Shown here: positions 1 through 6,561 of the stretch, piece after piece | Position numbering within the stretch: the first letter of the stretch is position 1 | Layout of the letters: every line of letters begins with the position of its first letter | Source of the DNA: an uncultured Flavobacteriaceae bacterium | GTDB lineage: Bacteria > Bacteroidota > Bacteroidia > Flavobacteriales > Flavobacteriaceae | DNA: 7,949 nt | Reading direction: 5' to 3' | Assembly: GCA_938041595.1 (NCBI GenBank) | Contig: CALITN010000133.1 | Location: forward strand, 1-7,949 | Translations under genes and position numbers: made by a program | Notes under the pieces: generated by a model | Database searches by the model: none | What the model was told of the DNA's origin: nothing | The model's input: the letters and a program-made list of their open reading frames with translations, nothing else

Positions 1-405
1 GACAGCCACAGAGGCGTGAAAAGGCATGCCTGTTTGAACGGCAACGGTACTGTAAAACACAACCGATGCTTGTGCACTCGCGGCTAAATTTTTCCCTACT
101 GCTAGTAAGGCTTTTACAGCGCCCAAAACGTTTAACTCAAAATCAGCTTGAAATGTTTCGGGTTTAAGCCCTGTGAAAGGACGTAAATTGATAGTGCCAG
201 GGCAGTACACAAAGCCATGCAACTCCGGAAGTGCCGAAGCGTCTAGGGTGTCGGTGGCTGCGTCAAAGGGTAGGTGGGTGCAATTCTTACCCGTTAGAGT
301 TTCGGCAGTCCGGCTGGCAACAAACACTCGATGTTCTTGAGATAAAAGATCTACCAGTGCTAGACCAATACCTGAGCTGCCACCTATGATTAATATATTC
401 TTCAT
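1..405 (-). CDS. Short-chain dehydrogenase/reductase (SDR), N-terminal 135 residues; C-terminus beyond left edge
   Basis: The frame is open from an ATG at 405 to the window edge, so only the N-terminal 135 residues are visible. A Rossmann fold is clear. The strand MKNILIIGG leads into GGSSGIG (residues 8-14), the SDR form of the dinucleotide-binding glycine motif. CPGTINLRPF (68-77) stands where classical SDRs have NNAG. LNVLGAV (91-97) supplies the conserved Asn92, and FYSTVAV (117-123) supplies the catalytic Ser119. A classical SDR has YxxxK starting about 13 residues after that Ser, but the visible stretch there (MPFHASVAV, 127-135) contains no Tyr. The protein may therefore be a divergent or atypical SDR. 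It starts 2 bases after the SRPBCC stop, so the two are almost certainly cotranscribed and probably translationally coupled. From memory, this gene pair often sits near cryptochrome/photolyase genes in flavobacteria, which cannot be verified here. The SDR fold is sure; the substrate is unknown. Confidence 0.88.
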   Translation of the reverse strand, partial: MKNILIIGGSSGIGLALVDLLSQEHRVFVASRTAETLTGKNCTHLPFDAATDTLDASALPELHGFVYCPGTINLRPFTGLKPETFQADFELNVLGAVKALLAVGKNLAASAQASVVFYSTVAVQTGMPFHASVAV

Positions 406-407
406 TT

Positions 408-875
408 TCAGTCTTTAAAAGCACCAAAGAGTTCAATAAGCTTTTGGTAGCGATAATCAAAAATTTCTTTCAACTTGGGTTTGACAATAATAGGATGCGC
501 GAGTTGCCCTAAAATCCCCATGGGAAGTTTATAATCAATGATATCTTCCATTTCCACTCCTCCCGGAATGGCTTTTATAAAGTGCTTGTGGTGCCATAGC
601 GAATAGGGTCCAAACCGTTGTTCATCAACAAAAAATTCCTTGTCCTTGACATGGGTTATTTCCGTCACCCATTTGGTTGGTATTCCCGCAACAGGAGTCA
701 CAATGTATTGGATGATTTGCCCGGCAAACATTTTCCGATCGGCGCCGCTCAAAATGTTAAACCCCATATAGTCAGGAGTGATCGTTTTGAGGTTTTTTGG
801 ATCACTAAGGAAGTCCCACGCCACATCAACGCTTATGGGTAAATTTTGATGGGTATGCAATCGATAAATTTTCAT
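408..875 (-). CDS. SRPBCC-family (START/Bet v1-like) ligand-binding protein
   Basis: This is a complete 155-residue cytoplasmic protein without a signal peptide or membrane segment. Its length and pattern fit a single SRPBCC (START/Bet v1/polyketide cyclase) helix-grip domain. An N-terminal strand is followed by a helix with the family's usual wording (ISVDVAWDFLSDPKNLKTITP, roughly 14-34). Next come alternating strands with aromatic residues (WVTEITHV, FVDEQRFGPYSLWHHKHF), and finally a long C-terminal amphipathic helix (about 127-152) that would close the hydrophobic pocket. Proteins of this fold bind lipids or other hydrophobic ligands, or act as cyclases or dehydratases. No ligand can be inferred here. 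The ATG at 875 follows a non-coding, AT-rich space and no upstream in-frame start is needed. The gene leads an apparent two-gene transcript with the SDR, which begins 2 bases downstream. The fold is likely; the role is unknown. Confidence 0.85.
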   Translation of the reverse strand: MKIYRLHTHQNLPISVDVAWDFLSDPKNLKTITPDYMGFNILSGADRKMFAGQIIQYIVTPVAGIPTKWVTEITHVKDKEFFVDEQRFGPYSLWHHKHFIKAIPGGVEMEDIIDYKLPMGILGQLAHPIIVKPKLKEIFDYRYQKLIELFGAFKD

Positions 876-889
876 GCAAGCAATTTTGG

Positions 890-897
890 TAAAGATA
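890..897 (-). promoter_or_regulatory. Possible Bacteroidota-type -7 box for the SRPBCC-SDR unit
   Basis: Read on the minus strand the bases are TATCTTTA, close to the Bacteroidota consensus TAnnTTTG (one mismatch, at the last base). The box lies 14 bases before the ATG at 875, which would give a very short leader. No good TTG-type -33 element is found 17-23 bases upstream, where the sequence is only AT-rich. The call rests on this single short match. Confidence 0.3.
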
Positions 898-986
898 CTA
901 AATGTTTAACGATATATAAATTTTATTAAACAAAGTTTTCAACCTTTTTTGGTGAATAAATAGCGAAACAATTTCGAAGACGGGGG

Positions 987-1003
987 TAGGTTTTGAAAAC
1001 CTA
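987..1003. promoter_or_regulatory. Perfect 17-base palindrome, candidate operator
   Basis: TAGGTTTT-G-AAAACCTA is an exact inverted repeat with 8-base arms around one central base. It lies in the 159-base divergent space between the SRPBCC gene (minus) and the DUF2911 gene (plus), 7 bases before the TACATTTA element. It therefore occupies the place where the -33 region of the DUF2911 promoter would be. A dimeric repressor bound here would block that promoter. It is not a terminator: the downstream run is A-rich on the plus strand, and the arms are AT-rich. The symmetry is seen directly; the operator role is inferred. Confidence 0.45.
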
Positions 1004-1010
1004 AAAAATG

Positions 1011-1018
1011 TACATTTA
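1011..1018 (+). promoter_or_regulatory. Possible -7 box for the DUF2911 gene
   Basis: TACATTTA matches TAnnTTTG except for the last base. It lies 16 bases before the ATG at 1035, a plausible distance for a short flavobacterial leader without a Shine-Dalgarno sequence. A TTTTG run (991-995) inside the palindrome could serve as the -33 element, but at 15 bases the spacing is shorter than the usual roughly 17-23. Confidence 0.4.
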
Positions 1019-1034
1019 GAAAAAATCAGTTATA

Positions 1035-1871
1035 ATGAAAAATCTACTATTAAGTTATCTATTGGCTAGTTGCACCCTTGTCTTTGCTCAAGTGCAGACG
1101 CCACAACCAAGTCCTGCTGCGACCGTGGCACAGACCATTGGTTTGACAGAAGCCAGTGTTGTTTATTCACGCCCATCGGTGCGAGGCCGTGAGGTGATGG
1201 GTAATTTGGTTCCTTATGGAAAAATTTGGCGTACGGGGGCCAACAAAAACACAACCATTCAATTTTCTGACCCCGTAAAAGTAGGCGGTCAAACCCTAGC
1301 GGCAGGAACTTATGCTATTTTTACGCGCCCCGGCGTTTCCCTTTGGGAAGTGTTTTTTTATACAGATACCGAAAACTCGGGAATTCCAGGAGAATGGACT
1401 GCCGATAAGGTGGCAGCAACGGTAGAAGTTGAACCACAAAAAACCGGGACGGTGGAAAGCTTTTCAATTTGGTTTTCTAACCTAACCAATAATGATGCAG
1501 TATTGAACTTAGCTTGGGAAACCACTCGATTGTCTATGAAAATAGAAGTGCCTACGGTTAAAAAAGCGATGGCGAGCATCAAGAAGACTTTGGCGAAAGA
1601 CCCCAAACACCGTGATTATTACTCTGCGGCTGTTTATTACCTAAGCGAAGGCCAAGATTTACAACAAGCTAAAAAATGGATCAATAAAGCCATTTCAATG
1701 AACGATGAGCCTTATTGGTATTTCCGTCAACAATCATTGATTTTGGCTGGCCTTAATGAAACGGCTGCGGCGATTGAAGCGGCTGAAAAATCGTTGGAAC
1801 GCGCCATAAAAGCTGGAAATGAGGATTATATCAAACTGAATACGGATTCCATTGCCGAATGGTCCAAATAG
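1035..1871 (+). CDS. Secreted DUF2911 protein with C-terminal helical (TPR-like) region
   Basis: This is a 278-residue protein with a Sec signal peptide: MKN, hydrophobic LLLSYLLASCTLVFA, likely cleavage after Ala18 before QVQ. Residues about 24-170 form a DUF2911 domain, recognised by VVYSRPSVRGREV (42-54), NLVPYGKIWRTGAN (57-70), and the repeated 'AAGTYAIFTRPG...WEVFFY' strand pattern (89-109). The remaining part, about 175-278, is helical and resembles one or two TPR-type hairpins: DYYSAAVYYLSEGQDLQQAKKWINKAI, then QQSLILAGLNETAAAIEAAEKSL. DUF2911 proteins are widespread in Bacteroidota envelopes and their biochemical role is not established. The ATG at 1035 is chosen because it directly precedes the signal peptide and lies 16 bases after a -7-like box. 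The gene stands alone on the plus strand, with its own terminator and a palindrome upstream. The family call is firm; no function is claimed. Confidence 0.9.
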   Translation: MKNLLLSYLLASCTLVFAQVQTPQPSPAATVAQTIGLTEASVVYSRPSVRGREVMGNLVPYGKIWRTGANKNTTIQFSDPVKVGGQTLAAGTYAIFTRPGVSLWEVFFYTDTENSGIPGEWTADKVAATVEVEPQKTGTVESFSIWFSNLTNNDAVLNLAWETTRLSMKIEVPTVKKAMASIKKTLAKDPKHRDYYSAAVYYLSEGQDLQQAKKWINKAISMNDEPYWYFRQQSLILAGLNETAAAIEAAEKSLERAIKAGNEDYIKLNTDSIAEWSK

Positions 1872-1897
1872 CTTTTGATAGTCGTACCCCCTTACAG

Positions 1898-1926
1898 CCC
1901 CGCCTTTTGGTGGGGTTTTTATTTTA
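1898..1926 (+). terminator. Rho-independent terminator after the DUF2911 gene
   Basis: The stem CCCCGCC / GGTGGGG has 7 pairs including one G-T, closes a TTTT loop (1898-1915), and is followed by a T-rich tract TTTTTATTTT. It begins 26 bases after the TAG at 1871. On the minus strand no U-tract follows the hairpin, so it should act only for the plus-strand gene. The T-tract overlaps the last codons of the broken minus-strand frame. Confidence 0.9.
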
Positions 1927-2296
1927 GCAAGGATTCCAATTCTTCTAGCTCTTCAAAATAGACCTGTCTGATTTCTTCGTTGTAAGGGCGTTCTTTGGAA
2001 TGGCCTAGTTTAAAGTCTTCCATGGCTGTTTTTCCTCTTTTGCTATATCTGAATTGGCAAGATTCCAAGCGATAGTTACCATCAGTAGGAGACTAGGGAA
2101 TGATTTCAGTAACATTTCCATTTCGGTAAGTCAAATGCATATCAAAGCCTAAATTATTAAGTCTTATTGGTTCAGCGTAGATGTAGGATATATTGAAACC
2201 CAAACCACATAGAATAAAGAGAATCCCAAGACATGAGAGACAACAAATGGCACGCAAAGGGTTAGGTTTGCCTTTGAATAAAAGTAAATAGATACG
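1919..2296 (-). pseudogene. Probable decayed small gene: one open frame interrupted by an in-frame TAG
   Basis: On the minus strand a single frame runs from 2296 (after two adjacent TAG codons at 2302-2297) to the TAA at 1921-1919. It is broken only by a TAG at 2095-2093. The upstream part ends ...LGFDMHLTYRNGNVTEIIP, and after the TAG the frame continues SPTDGNYRLESCQFRYSK..., then ERPYNEEIRQVYFEELEELESLLK. Both halves have protein-like composition, with a charged, probably helical C-terminus. A CAG-to-TAG change would explain the stop. Further upstream the frame encodes a hydrophobic stretch (ICCLSCLGILFILCGLGF) that could be a signal or membrane segment. It has no ATG; a TTG at 2257 lies just after the symporter stop. 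An ATG at 2023 would allow expression of only the last 34 residues. The family is not recognised. Alternatives are a short real gene of 34 codons or chance. This entry accounts for the otherwise gene-free space 1927-2261. Confidence 0.45.
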
Positions 2297-3923
2297 CTAC
2301 TAAAATGGTAAGTAATGCTCCAATCGCATTTAGCCAAAGGTAGCCAACCCAGTCCTGGGAATAGATGTATAATATGGTGATTTCTGACACAATGGCTCCC
2401 CAAAAAACGGCTTTCCCTTGGATGGATTTAAAGAAAAAGGCAACCAAGAAAATTCCTAGGATGGTTCCGTAAAATACCGAGCCAATAATATTGACCAATT
2501 GAATAAGATTTTCGAACAGATTCCCCACTGAAGCAAAGGCAATGGCAATAAGCCCCCACAAAAGAGTAAAACCTTTAGCTGCTTGGACATAGTGAATTTC
2601 ACTTTGTCCAGGCCGATTGCGTTGGTAGAGATCTACCAAGGTGGTGGCGGATAGTGCATTGAGTTCGGAGGCGGTTGAACTCATTGCGGCTGAAAAAATC
2701 ATGGCAAGCAACAAGCCAATTACACCTACGGGTAGATGATCTAAGATAAATGTGATAAAGACAAAATCTTTATCGTTAAGGGTTAGCCCGGTTTTTGCTT
2801 GGGTCAATAACTGTTTTGCCGCTTCCCGTTGCTGCTGGTTTTCGCGGTTTAATTGTTGGTATTGTTGTTGGGCTTGAGAATTTGTTTCAAAATCCGAACG
2901 AAGTAATAGAGATGTTATGGCCAGTTGTGTTTTTGTGTTTTCGGACTCTAAGCGAGCAAAAGCAGGGGCTTGTTCGGTTTCTTGTATGGCTTTTTCCGTT
3001 TTTGGATTGAAGTGGAGCGGGGCGGGTTGGAATTGGTAAAAAACAAAAACCATCACCCCCACCAAGAGGATAAAGAATTGCAGAGGAACTTTCAAAAAGC
3101 CATTCATTAGTAGTCCCATTTGGCTTTCTTTTAAGGATTTCCCCGAAAGATAGCGTTGCACTTGTGATTGGTCGGTGCCAAAATAGGAGAGGGCTAAAAA
3201 AAGTCCTCCAGTGATGCCACTCCAAAAAGTATAGCGGCTATTGGGATCAAAGCTAAAATCGAGAACTTGAAGTTTACCACTGGCTCCCGCAATCTTTAAG
3301 GCTTGTGTAAAATTGATGCTTTCTGGAAAAGCAGCTAAGATGCTAAAAAAGGCAACGATTAAGCCTAGAAATATTACAGTCATTTGCTGCTTTTGGGTAA
3401 CGTTGACGGCCTGCGTACCCCCGACCACGGTGTAGAGGATAACCAACAACCCGATCCCAATAACCAACCCTTTAAGGGGCCAACCTAAAATGGCACTGAG
3501 AATAATAGCTGGTGCATAAATGGTAATTCCAGCAGCCAGCCCTCTTTGAATTAAAAAGAGTATGGCGGTGAGCGTCCGTGTTTGCCAATTAAATCGTTCC
3601 TCTAGGAATTCATAGGCAGTAAAAACATTTAATCGGTGGTAGATTGGCAAGAAAAACAAACAAATCAGAATGACAGCAAAAGGCAACCCAAAATAAAACT
3701 GCACAAAACCCATTCCATCGTGAAAGGCTTGTCCTGGGGTGGAGAGAAAAGTAATGGCACTGGCTTGGGTGGCCATGACCGACAATCCCACTGTCCACCA
3801 GCGACTTTGGTTTCCCCCTCGAATATAGCTTTGGATACTCTCTTGTTGGCGGTTTTTCCAAATTCCATAACCAACAATCCCCAAAAGGGTAGTGATTAAG
3901 ATGAACCAATCAATGCTGCTCAT
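2262..3923 (-). CDS. Sodium:solute symporter (SSS family) with Gln-rich extramembrane insert
   Basis: This is a 553-residue inner-membrane transporter with about 13 hydrophobic helices. SSS hallmarks are MATQASAITFLSTPGQAF (50-67) in the broken second helix, GGTQAVNVT (168-176), the family signature FGTDQSQVQRYLSGK (248-262), and the Ser/Thr-rich SAAMSSTASELNA (411-423) expected to hold the Na+ site. It should couple inward Na+ flow to uptake of an organic solute; the substrate is not readable. Unusual is the stretch about 303-385 between helices 8 and 9. It is long, charged and Gln-rich (QAQQQYQQLNRENQQQREAAK at 350-370), probably coiled-coil, and by PutP-like topology would be periplasmic. 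The start ATG at 3923 overlaps the stop of the 29-codon gene as ATGA, and the PIG-L gene lies just before that. Translational coupling in one operon is therefore strongly suggested. Confidence 0.93.
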   Translation of the reverse strand: MSSIDWFILITTLLGIVGYGIWKNRQQESIQSYIRGGNQSRWWTVGLSVMATQASAITFLSTPGQAFHDGMGFVQFYFGLPFAVILICLFFLPIYHRLNVFTAYEFLEERFNWQTRTLTAILFLIQRGLAAGITIYAPAIILSAILGWPLKGLVIGIGLLVILYTVVGGTQAVNVTQKQQMTVIFLGLIVAFFSILAAFPESINFTQALKIAGASGKLQVLDFSFDPNSRYTFWSGITGGLFLALSYFGTDQSQVQRYLSGKSLKESQMGLLMNGFLKVPLQFFILLVGVMVFVFYQFQPAPLHFNPKTEKAIQETEQAPAFARLESENTKTQLAITSLLLRSDFETNSQAQQQYQQLNRENQQQREAAKQLLTQAKTGLTLNDKDFVFITFILDHLPVGVIGLLLAMIFSAAMSSTASELNALSATTLVDLYQRNRPGQSEIHYVQAAKGFTLLWGLIAIAFASVGNLFENLIQLVNIIGSVFYGTILGIFLVAFFFKSIQGKAVFWGAIVSEITILYIYSQDWVGYLWLNAIGALLTILVAYLFTFIQRQT

Positions 3924-4009
3924 AGTCCAAATTTATATGTAAACCAACCCATGAAGCTCCAGTAGAGTATATTTACAATTGTTAAATAAAAATAAACGCG
4001 TTTGTCCAT
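3920..4009 (-). CDS. 29-residue single-helix membrane microprotein, candidate symporter accessory subunit
   Basis: The frame runs from ATG (4009-4007) to TGA (3922-3920). It encodes MDKRVYFYLTIVNILYWSFM followed by GWFTYKFGL. Residues about 5-24 form one hydrophobic, aromatic-rich helix. The basic DKR at the N-terminus and K26 after the helix suggest an N-in single-pass inner-membrane protein. The arrangement is the main evidence. It starts 1 base after the PIG-L stop (4013-4011) and its stop overlaps the symporter start as ATGA, so it fills the 87-base space exactly and is set up for translational coupling on both sides. Small single-helix subunits encoded directly before their transporter are known for some secondary carriers (for example MetS with the NSS carrier MetP). 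An analogous role here is inference. A chance frame or a purely coupling leader peptide remains possible. Its size means most gene callers would miss it. Confidence 0.7.
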   Translation of the reverse strand: MDKRVYFYLTIVNILYWSFMGWFTYKFGL

Positions 4010-4010
4010 G

Positions 4011-6515
4011 CTAGTAATTAATCAGGTTTAGCAATAAACGATAAGCACCAGGCACTCCAGCGGGCAGCTCTCGGAAAAAACTCAATCCCGTATAGATCAC
4101 CTTACCTTTTCCATGGGCAGCAACCAAAAGACTTCCTTTTTTTTCATTTTCTCCGGGATCTTGCATTCCCAGTAAAGGGGTGTAAGCCGTATCCCATTCA
4201 TTGGCAAAATAGAGCCCGCGTTCTTGCACCCAGCCATCAAAATCATCTGAGGTGATTTGATGCGGATTGTTAAAGATAGGATGATTGGGTTGAAGCATGC
4301 GTACAGGGCTATTTTCATCCGTCACCCGATCCCGAGATAATTGGATGGGGTAGGGAAGGATTTTTTTTGTTTTCATGCGGCGGCTAGTGGTATATTGAAT
4401 AACAAGCGTGCCCCCTTGCTGGGCAAAGTCAAAAAGCAATTGGTTTTTATACACCAAGGATTCTAAAACATTGTAGGCACGAATGCCAAGCAGTATTGTA
4501 TCATAGCTATTCAAATTTTCCTGAGTAGCTGTTTCTAAGTCAATTCGTTCAATGGGTAGTCCAATTGCTTCCAAGTTTTTGGCAACCAAATCACCAGCTC
4601 CCATGATATAGCCTACTTTTTTATTTGGCAAAGACAAATCCAGGCGCACCAGTCGAGCTTCGCTGGGTTGGGCGATATATTGTTTGGGGATATGATCGTA
4701 GTCAATCTGTTGAACAGTATAGGGGCTTAGGGTCTTTCCCTTTTGGTGCACCAAAGGTTTTAGGATTCCACTTTTGGCCTTTTGAGTGGGATGCAATTCA
4801 TAAGATATAAAGGCTGCGCTCCCTCTTTGATTGAGTACAATTGGTTTTTTGGCTTGGTCGATTTGCCAGCCGTCTGGGGAGTGAAGCTCTACTTCCCCCG
4901 AAAATGCTTTTCCGTAATTGGTTACTTCCAGTTGGATGCGCTGTGGTCCTTGATTGTGAAAAAGATGGACATTCTTTTGGAAGTTCACCCCTAGGCTGGG
5001 GAGTATGTAGAAAGGGGTCACAACTTCTCCTCGGACGGGGTCCGTGATTCGGTATTGAATAGTTTCTTGCCAAACCAATGGAGTGCCATTTATTTTCAGG
5101 CGAATGGGGACGGTTAAGGGAGGTGTTACAGGCAGTCCTCGTAGTGTTTCGTTTGTAATTTTGAAACTTCCCAAACTTCCTTTCTGCGTCAACCAATAAG
5201 GAGTTGTGAGTTCTTCTTTCACAGGAATACGAAACGATTTGCTAAAGGCTTGGCTAGATTTGAGACTTTGTTGAATCACTACTTCACCTATTTTTTCGAT
5301 AACTACGCTGTGATGGCTTTGCTGTACACCATTAAATACCACTGAAAGCGACTCTCCTGTGACGCCATAAGGCCTTTCGGAATTGAGCTGAAGTGTCAAG
5401 CCCATACATCTTTTAATCAGCTTTTCAACCGCGTGACGCTTTCGGGTTTTCCAGACGGATGGTGACAGACGATTAATGGCTTGGTGAATTTCAATAAGTC
5501 GATTGAGGCTTTTGGAAGGTGCCGTAAAGTCAAATTCCGCAAGAGCTGATGCGACAAGCTTTCCAACTTTATCCCCTCCAGCCACACGATTCCAGCTAGT
5601 ATCAATACCTTCAAAAGGATCATTTCCTTTCGGGCGATCGCCATGAATCAATTCAATATATTCGGTTTGGGAACCCAAGCGGGGAGCAGAACCAAATCCC
5701 TGTGATTTATGAGAACTTCGACTGGAAGCGGCTAGCTGGCTATTGGAAACTCCTAAGAGTGGGTCGTAATTTCCAATTTCTAATGCTAATAAGTTTGTTT
5801 TATCGGCTTTTTCAAAACGTTCTTGACTGCCATAAAACCACCATGAGGTATTAAAAAATTGTCGTTTTGCCTGCCAAGGCTCGTACTGCTTAAGTTGTTC
5901 GGGATAGCTTTTGGGATCGTTGGTTAAGTCAAAAGCCTCAAAACTCAGAAGCGCCGATGCCGTATGATGCCCATGGGTACGCCCTGGCGTACGATGATCA
6001 AATCGATGGATGATAAGGTCGGGTTGAAAGGCGCGAATGCGTGCTACTACCTCACCAAGAATTTGCTTTTTATCCCAAATTTGCAATGTTTCATCTGGGT
6101 GTTTGGAATAGCCAAAGTCAACGGCAGAACTAAAGAATTGTTGCCCTCCGTCAATACTTCGAGCAGCTAATAATTCGTTTGTTCGGATCACACCAAGTTG
6201 TTCGCGAAGTTCTGTACCGATCAAATTTTGCCCTCCATCGCCTCGGGTAAGAGAGAGATAGGCCGCGTCAGCATGAACATGATTGGCAAAATGTGAAATC
6301 AAGGCGGTGTTTTCATCATCAGGATGAGCAGCAACATAGAGTACTGATCCGAGAAAATTCAACTTTTGCAAGTCTTGATAAAGGGTTGCTGCGGATTGGG
6401 CTTTTGCGAATAAACCACAAAATAGCAATGGGATTAAAATACATTGAAGGGGAACAGATGGAACTCGTTCATCGTTATCCCGCTGTTTATCAGCTCTTTG
6501 TTGTGTTCGTTTCAT
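4011..6515 (-). CDS. Secreted PIG-L family deacetylase with C-terminal glutamine-amidotransferase-like domain
   Basis: This is an 834-residue exported protein. A signal peptide (hydrophobic CILIPLLFCGLFA at 25-37, cleavage near AKA-Q40) follows an unusually long basic N-region; no later ATG precedes it. The PIG-L/LmbE catalytic domain covers about 45-290, with the zinc-binding AHPDDE (63-68) and the second His motif HGHHTAS (181-187); all expected ligands are present. These enzymes remove acetyl groups from N-acetylglucosamine-type substrates. A helical linker (about 315-375) and beta-sandwich segments (about 380-605, including VTNYGKAFSGEVELHSPDGW at 531-550) follow. Residues about 630-834 resemble a ThuA/glutamine-amidotransferase-like fold (VGYIMGAGD, DTILLGIRAY, QGGTLVIQYTTS, and GKGKVIYTGLSFFREL at 802-817), without an obvious catalytic Cys. 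Length and architecture match the large Bacteroidota PIG-L proteins. It lies 46 bases after the lipoprotein gene and 1 base before the microprotein gene. It probably acts in the periplasm on an acetylated sugar or glycoconjugate before uptake by the symporter. Confidence 0.9.
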   Translation of the reverse strand: MKRTQQRADKQRDNDERVPSVPLQCILIPLLFCGLFAKAQSAATLYQDLQKLNFLGSVLYVAAHPDDENTALISHFANHVHADAAYLSLTRGDGGQNLIGTELREQLGVIRTNELLAARSIDGGQQFFSSAVDFGYSKHPDETLQIWDKKQILGEVVARIRAFQPDLIIHRFDHRTPGRTHGHHTASALLSFEAFDLTNDPKSYPEQLKQYEPWQAKRQFFNTSWWFYGSQERFEKADKTNLLALEIGNYDPLLGVSNSQLAASSRSSHKSQGFGSAPRLGSQTEYIELIHGDRPKGNDPFEGIDTSWNRVAGGDKVGKLVASALAEFDFTAPSKSLNRLIEIHQAINRLSPSVWKTRKRHAVEKLIKRCMGLTLQLNSERPYGVTGESLSVVFNGVQQSHHSVVIEKIGEVVIQQSLKSSQAFSKSFRIPVKEELTTPYWLTQKGSLGSFKITNETLRGLPVTPPLTVPIRLKINGTPLVWQETIQYRITDPVRGEVVTPFYILPSLGVNFQKNVHLFHNQGPQRIQLEVTNYGKAFSGEVELHSPDGWQIDQAKKPIVLNQRGSAAFISYELHPTQKAKSGILKPLVHQKGKTLSPYTVQQIDYDHIPKQYIAQPSEARLVRLDLSLPNKKVGYIMGAGDLVAKNLEAIGLPIERIDLETATQENLNSYDTILLGIRAYNVLESLVYKNQLLFDFAQQGGTLVIQYTTSRRMKTKKILPYPIQLSRDRVTDENSPVRMLQPNHPIFNNPHQITSDDFDGWVQERGLYFANEWDTAYTPLLGMQDPGENEKKGSLLVAAHGKGKVIYTGLSFFRELPAGVPGAYRLLLNLINY

Positions 6516-6561
6516 CTATACAAGGGTTGTAGGTAGTTGCCATTGTGGGTTTAAATACATA

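Noticed and set aside
964..976. Second small inverted repeat CGAAA-CAA-TTTCG in the divergent intergenic space
   Set aside because: Its 5-base arms are short enough to arise by chance in AT-rich sequence, and it has no relation to a promoter box.
2164..2403. 79-codon minus-strand frame spanning the symporter end and the following space
   Set aside because: Most of it is a shadow of the symporter C-terminus. The tail past 2262 competes with the better frame of the decayed gene, which continues coherently downstream while this one stops.
2887..3225. 112-codon minus-strand open frame inside the symporter gene
   Set aside because: It is a shadow of the symporter frame, whose SSS signature and helices are intact in the same stretch.
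3920..4009. Type I toxin-like hydrophobic peptide as an explanation of the 29-codon gene
   Set aside because: It has no separate promoter or antisense RNA signal, and its exact fit and overlap with the flanking operon genes fit a cotranscribed transporter partner better.
4798..5196. 132-codon minus-strand open frame inside the PIG-L gene
   Set aside because: It lies wholly within the clearly coding PIG-L frame, is rich in Arg, Pro and Ser with no recognisable motif, and looks like an out-of-frame shadow.
6493..6543. Short minus-strand frame from ATG at 6543 overlapping the PIG-L start, as a possible upstream leader peptide
   Set aside because: It is about 17 codons with no attenuator structure or protein-like features, and nothing distinguishes it from chance.
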